Origin: Aphidius gifuensis
Lineage: Eukaryota > Arthropoda > Insecta > Hymenoptera > Braconidae
DNA: 64,000 bases
Assembly: GCF_014905175.1 (NCBI RefSeq)
Contig: NC_057791.1
Span: 3,038,001 to 3,102,000, forward strand
Direction of reading: 5' to 3'
Shown: positions 59,871-64,000 of the stretch, in pieces
Position numbering within the stretch: position 1 is the stretch's first letter
How the letters are laid out: each line of letters starts with the position of its first letter
Translations under genes and position numbers: made by a program
Notes under the pieces: generated by a model
What the model was told of the DNA's origin: nothing
Seen by the model: only the letters and a program-made list of their open reading frames with translations
The model's database searches: none

Positions 59871-62800
59871 CGGTTTTAATTTAATTAAATATTTTTTTTC
59901 ACATGTTAGTTAAAAACTAGCAGACGTCATAGTTTTTCAATTATTAAATATATAATTTGAAACAATGAATAATAAAAATAAATAAATTACGGATTTTAAA
60001 AATTACTTTTTAAGATAATTAAAAATACAATGAGAAAAATTAAATAAAGACGATAATAAAGTTTAATAATTCAAAAAATAATTGTTGATAGAATAAATAA
60101 TTCAATGATGAAAAAAAAATATTATAAAATTTGTTTTATTAAAATAATTCTTAATTGATGCAAAAAAAATAAAATTAGAAAATATATTTAATATTAACAC
60201 GTAATTTATATTGATTAAAAAAAAAATTGTATTCAATCAAATATAAATGAAAAAGAATTGAGTCAACTCGGTGACAGAACACGAAACTCATTCCACTTTT
60301 TCCATCAACTAGAAATTTAGATGGAACGCTTCAATGATTTCAAGTGGTCTATTCGTTTTTTTTTTTTTTTTTTATCATCTCCTTGAGAAACATACACGCT
60401 CAGCTGAGACACCCGAAATTCAAGGGTCGACCTGGCAAACTGATATATATTTTTTAACCATTTTATGCTGTAGAATTTTATTCATTTATCACACTTACTA
60501 TCACTGAATAATGGTTTTTAAAAATACACCAAATATGATAATCAATAACTCCAAGTTAATAAATAATATAACAAATAAATACTGCAGATAGTAAAATTGA
60601 AAAAAAAAAAACCGTTGAATATATTTAATAAATAAATAAATTTTTAACAAGTTAAAATTTACTTTAACTTTATAAATTTATTTATATTTAGGTGAAAATT
60701 AAGTGGAAATGGCAATGAATCGATAATACTCCATGAATAATTTTAAAACGTATTACCAACAACGATAGAGTCGAGTTGTGACAAAGCGTTATGAATAATT
60801 ACATGACATGAATTCAATAATCGAAATTCACTTTTTGATAAATATATTTTAACTTATAAGTCTCATCATGGTATTATGAAAAAGTTATATATTATCATAA
60901 ATTGCAAAATTCATTATTTCCAAAATTTAATATACCTACATTATTAACTATGAAATTCAATTTGAATAAAATATATCATTGATTTATATGTATATATATT
61001 TTTTTGTAAATTAGATTGATGAGTCATCAATCTAATAAATACCAATTTGATGACAAATATTTAATTGGTATTTATTAATTAATATCTTATGCTGATTGAT
61101 AAATATTATTTAAAATTTAAAATTTATGGATGAAATTTGTTTGATAATATATTCATAATTACATGTATTATTTTTTACTATTTAATGAATATTGTTATGA
61201 ATTTTATTAATTTATAAATTTGATATAATTAAAAATTGCTTTCATTAAATTTAATTTTTTTCAGTTTAAAATTACTCGTTAAATAATTTTTTTATTATAA
61301 AACAAATTTGATTTGAGTTTTTTTTTTTTCTCTTTTTTCATTATTAATTTATATAATTATGTGATGTGAACAAGAACCGTAATTTTACGACTCAGTCATC
61401 AATAAAATATGACAAAAAACATACACTGCTATTAAAATCAATGAAGCACAAATGAAATATGTGAGCTTTTAAAACTATTATCTCATTTTACCACTTTAAA
61501 AGAAAAATAAAAAATAAAATAATTTTTCAATATAAAAAAATATGTGTTAAAATGAAATAAATTTATAATTTTTATATTTTATAGAAAATACTTTCAATAA
61601 GAGTATTTATTTATTATATATAAATTTATAATTCATAGTTGCAATATATTGCATTTGACATGAGTCAGTTTTTCAATTCAAAAGCTTTAAATTGGATATT
61701 TTATTTCAATAATATGATGAGGGAAAAAAATAAATAAATAAATAAAAAATTAATAGAAATATACCGTTAAATTTTAAAAAAGAAACAAAATCAAAAAACA
61801 TAGTTAAAAAAATTGAATAAGTAAAAAAACTTTAATTGAAATTTTTATATCAGTAAAATCGTGACAAGTATTTCTTTTTATTGGTTTTGTTTCTAAAATT
61901 TATATACAAAAATTCGAAAGAACAAAAAGTCAGTATCGTGAATGCATAAATTCTCACGTTTTGTGCCTGAGGCAAATGCAAAAATGGTCCGTTTGACAAG
62001 ACACAGTTATCCAAAGATTGCGTTTACCAAGTTATATAATTCTCAAGACCACGACGTTATCACGTAAACTATAGATTTACTTTTTATTTTTTTTTGTTTT
62101 TTGTTATTTTATCATTTATTTATTTTTTTATCTACACAGTCTCTTTTAGCATCATATCATCATTCAAAGCTGACAAATATGTATATAGAAAATGATAAAG
62201 ATTTTGTTGAAAGCCGAAAGAGTGACAATCGTGATGCTGTTGACAAGGACGACCATTCAAGGTTCAGCCATTGTCATAAAAAGTAACACGCCTCTATTCC
62301 ATATCAATAACTTTATGATATAATGTAGAGGTCGTATGAAGGACCATACTACATGACATTTTCGTCAATGACAAAAAAATTGATATTGGATTTTCTTTTC
62401 CAAATTTAACATGACTATTTTTATAATTTTAAATAACTTTTTTTCATGCTAATTAAATTACAAATTTGACCTTTTACATTTGGAAAAAAAACAAAAAAAA
62501 AAAATAGAATAATGAATAAATAAATATAAAAGGACAATAAATAAATTGCTAGATATAAAAAAATATATTATGACCAGCAAAAAATTTGGTGCACATGATT
62601 TCATATTTTTATATATAACATATTTATATATTTTCTTGGAACCCTGAAGCAATCAAGCAACCCACTGGGATATATATTTTTTTATACAAAACACATCACA
62701 TATTTAGAGCACACAAATGTGTCCCTAAAAAAAAAAATGTATATAAACTGATAAATCTTTTTTTAACAACGCATAAAATAAAAATAAAACAATGACTTCT

Positions 62801-64000
62801 TTTATGAATATACAGTTTTATCATATATATATATTTCAACAAACATTTTTTTTTATTGACAACCATGCGGAAGCATGGGTGAACTTTATTATCGTGAATT
62901 TTACGATCGTACACAGAATCCCATTGATGGTCACTTTGAATTCCAAATTTCTTAACATCAGTGACTAGGGTAGAAAAAAAAGAGAAAAAAAAATATTTTG
63001 CTGGATGACTATAGTATATTTACGAGTTTTTCTATGGTATACATCAAGTACCATTCAGATTATTATGGTGTAGTTTCTACGTGTCATCTCCTTCACAAAC
63101 CACAAGGAAAAAAAAATGGCTATTCTGTTGGATACTTGTTACGACGTCCATACTCATAAATAAACTTAAAAAATACGACTTTTCATGACAATCTATATAC
63201 AGAAAAATATACCTCTAAAATTTCATTATAGCAATTTAATTTTTTATTTATTAAATTTAATTTTTTAATAATAATTTTATAGTTACTTGAAAGAATATAT
63301 TTATTATCAATTTTTTTAAATTTCATTTTATCAAAGCATAATACCTTGACAAGTGTTTTGTTAACAAAAAAAATCAAGTTTATTTTCTAAGAAATAAACA
63401 TACTTTTTTTTTTTATTCATTTCACATTCTCTTTGACTCTTATATATCGTCACAGCCGATTGAATTATTTATTGTTATACTTATTGTGACAATTTTTTTT
63501 TTTTCAATGAAAAATCAACAGTGTGGTTTTTCTTATACAACAATGTTCCGCACGGTTGAAGTGATTCAATTCCACTTGGGTATTGTGATGTAAAGTGTTA
63601 AATACTATTTATTTAGACCGATATATATTTATTTTTTTTCTATTATGTAAATATTAATTGTTGTTGAATGATAATAAGCAAACAACGTTAACGTAATAAT
63701 TACGCATTTTAGAGGTTTAGAGAGTTTTAAGTAAATAGTAAAAGGATTTTCTGATGTTATATTTACTAAAATGTGTATATTCGTATTTGAAAATGTTTAT
63801 TCAAAACATATGTATATACATGGTAAGGAATTATCTTTAACTTTGCAATAAATGTTTGTAAATTTACAAGAGCTTTTACAAATTAATGTTGTCTAAATAT
63901 GTGACGCAAGCATCATTTGGCTCAAACTAAAATTTTGCCAAACTCAGCTTTAACACTTGCCAATTACAAATCACTACTTTGACAAAATAACAACATTTGC
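59871..64000. other. Four-kb gene-poor AT-rich region
   Basis: No convincing gene on either strand. Open frames are short and Phe/Ile/Lys/Asn-rich. The one frame with less biased composition (plus, about 62139-62286, after a good acceptor ctacacag) could be a terminal exon but has no partner exon in frame. AATAAA signals are too frequent to inform. Confidence 0.45.

Overview
The window is AT-rich insect nuclear DNA, with split genes, GT-AG introns often under 120 bp, poly-A/poly-T tracts and TATA-box promoters. Gene content (norpA-type phospholipase C beta, secreted cuticle-like proteins, METTL6, intronic box C/D snoRNAs) is that of an insect. A parasitoid hymenopteran is my guess from the base composition and gene style, and the sequence alone does not prove it. 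All exon boundaries are read by eye from splice signals and reading-frame continuity.

Layout. 0-3.7 kb: 3' two thirds of a phospholipase C beta gene (plus strand), cut by the window edge. 4.9-18 kb: a run of small secreted-protein genes, all on the minus strand: a His-rich 111-aa protein, a YGPP-repeat protein, five proteins built on PVPV/VEK repeats, and an Ala-rich helical protein. 18.4-20.7 kb: a degenerate ~143-bp tandem repeat and two foldback MITE-like elements sharing one terminal motif, flanking a single-exon 177-aa gene of unknown function. 21-54 kb: a second minus-strand run of secreted low-complexity proteins, mostly large (102-1262 aa) and Gln/Asn/Pro/Ser/Tyr-rich, separated by long gene-poor AT-rich stretches. 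55.1-55.4 kb: a two-exon 66-aa membrane microprotein (plus). 56.2-58.5 kb: a minus-strand array of box C/D snoRNAs, one per intron in most introns, between short non-coding exons. 58.5-59.5 kb: METTL6 (minus), whose last exon ends in a splice donor that feeds straight into the snoRNA array. 59.9-64 kb: no convincing gene.

Two things stand out. First, METTL6 and the snoRNA array look like one transcription unit: the snoRNAs sit in introns of the METTL6 3' UTR. The set includes three tandem SNORD80-like copies and one SNORD44-like copy, the families that share the GAS5 host gene in humans. Second, fifteen secreted-protein genes share one plan although their mature sequences differ: a first coding exon of 12-27 nt, a phase-0 intron inside the signal peptide and, in most of them, a TATA box close upstream. 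Seven also carry a short N-terminal segment ending in a dibasic KR, usually followed by G. This looks like a co-regulated cluster of extracellular-matrix (cuticle) structural proteins. No CRISPR, tRNA, rRNA or prokaryotic feature was seen.
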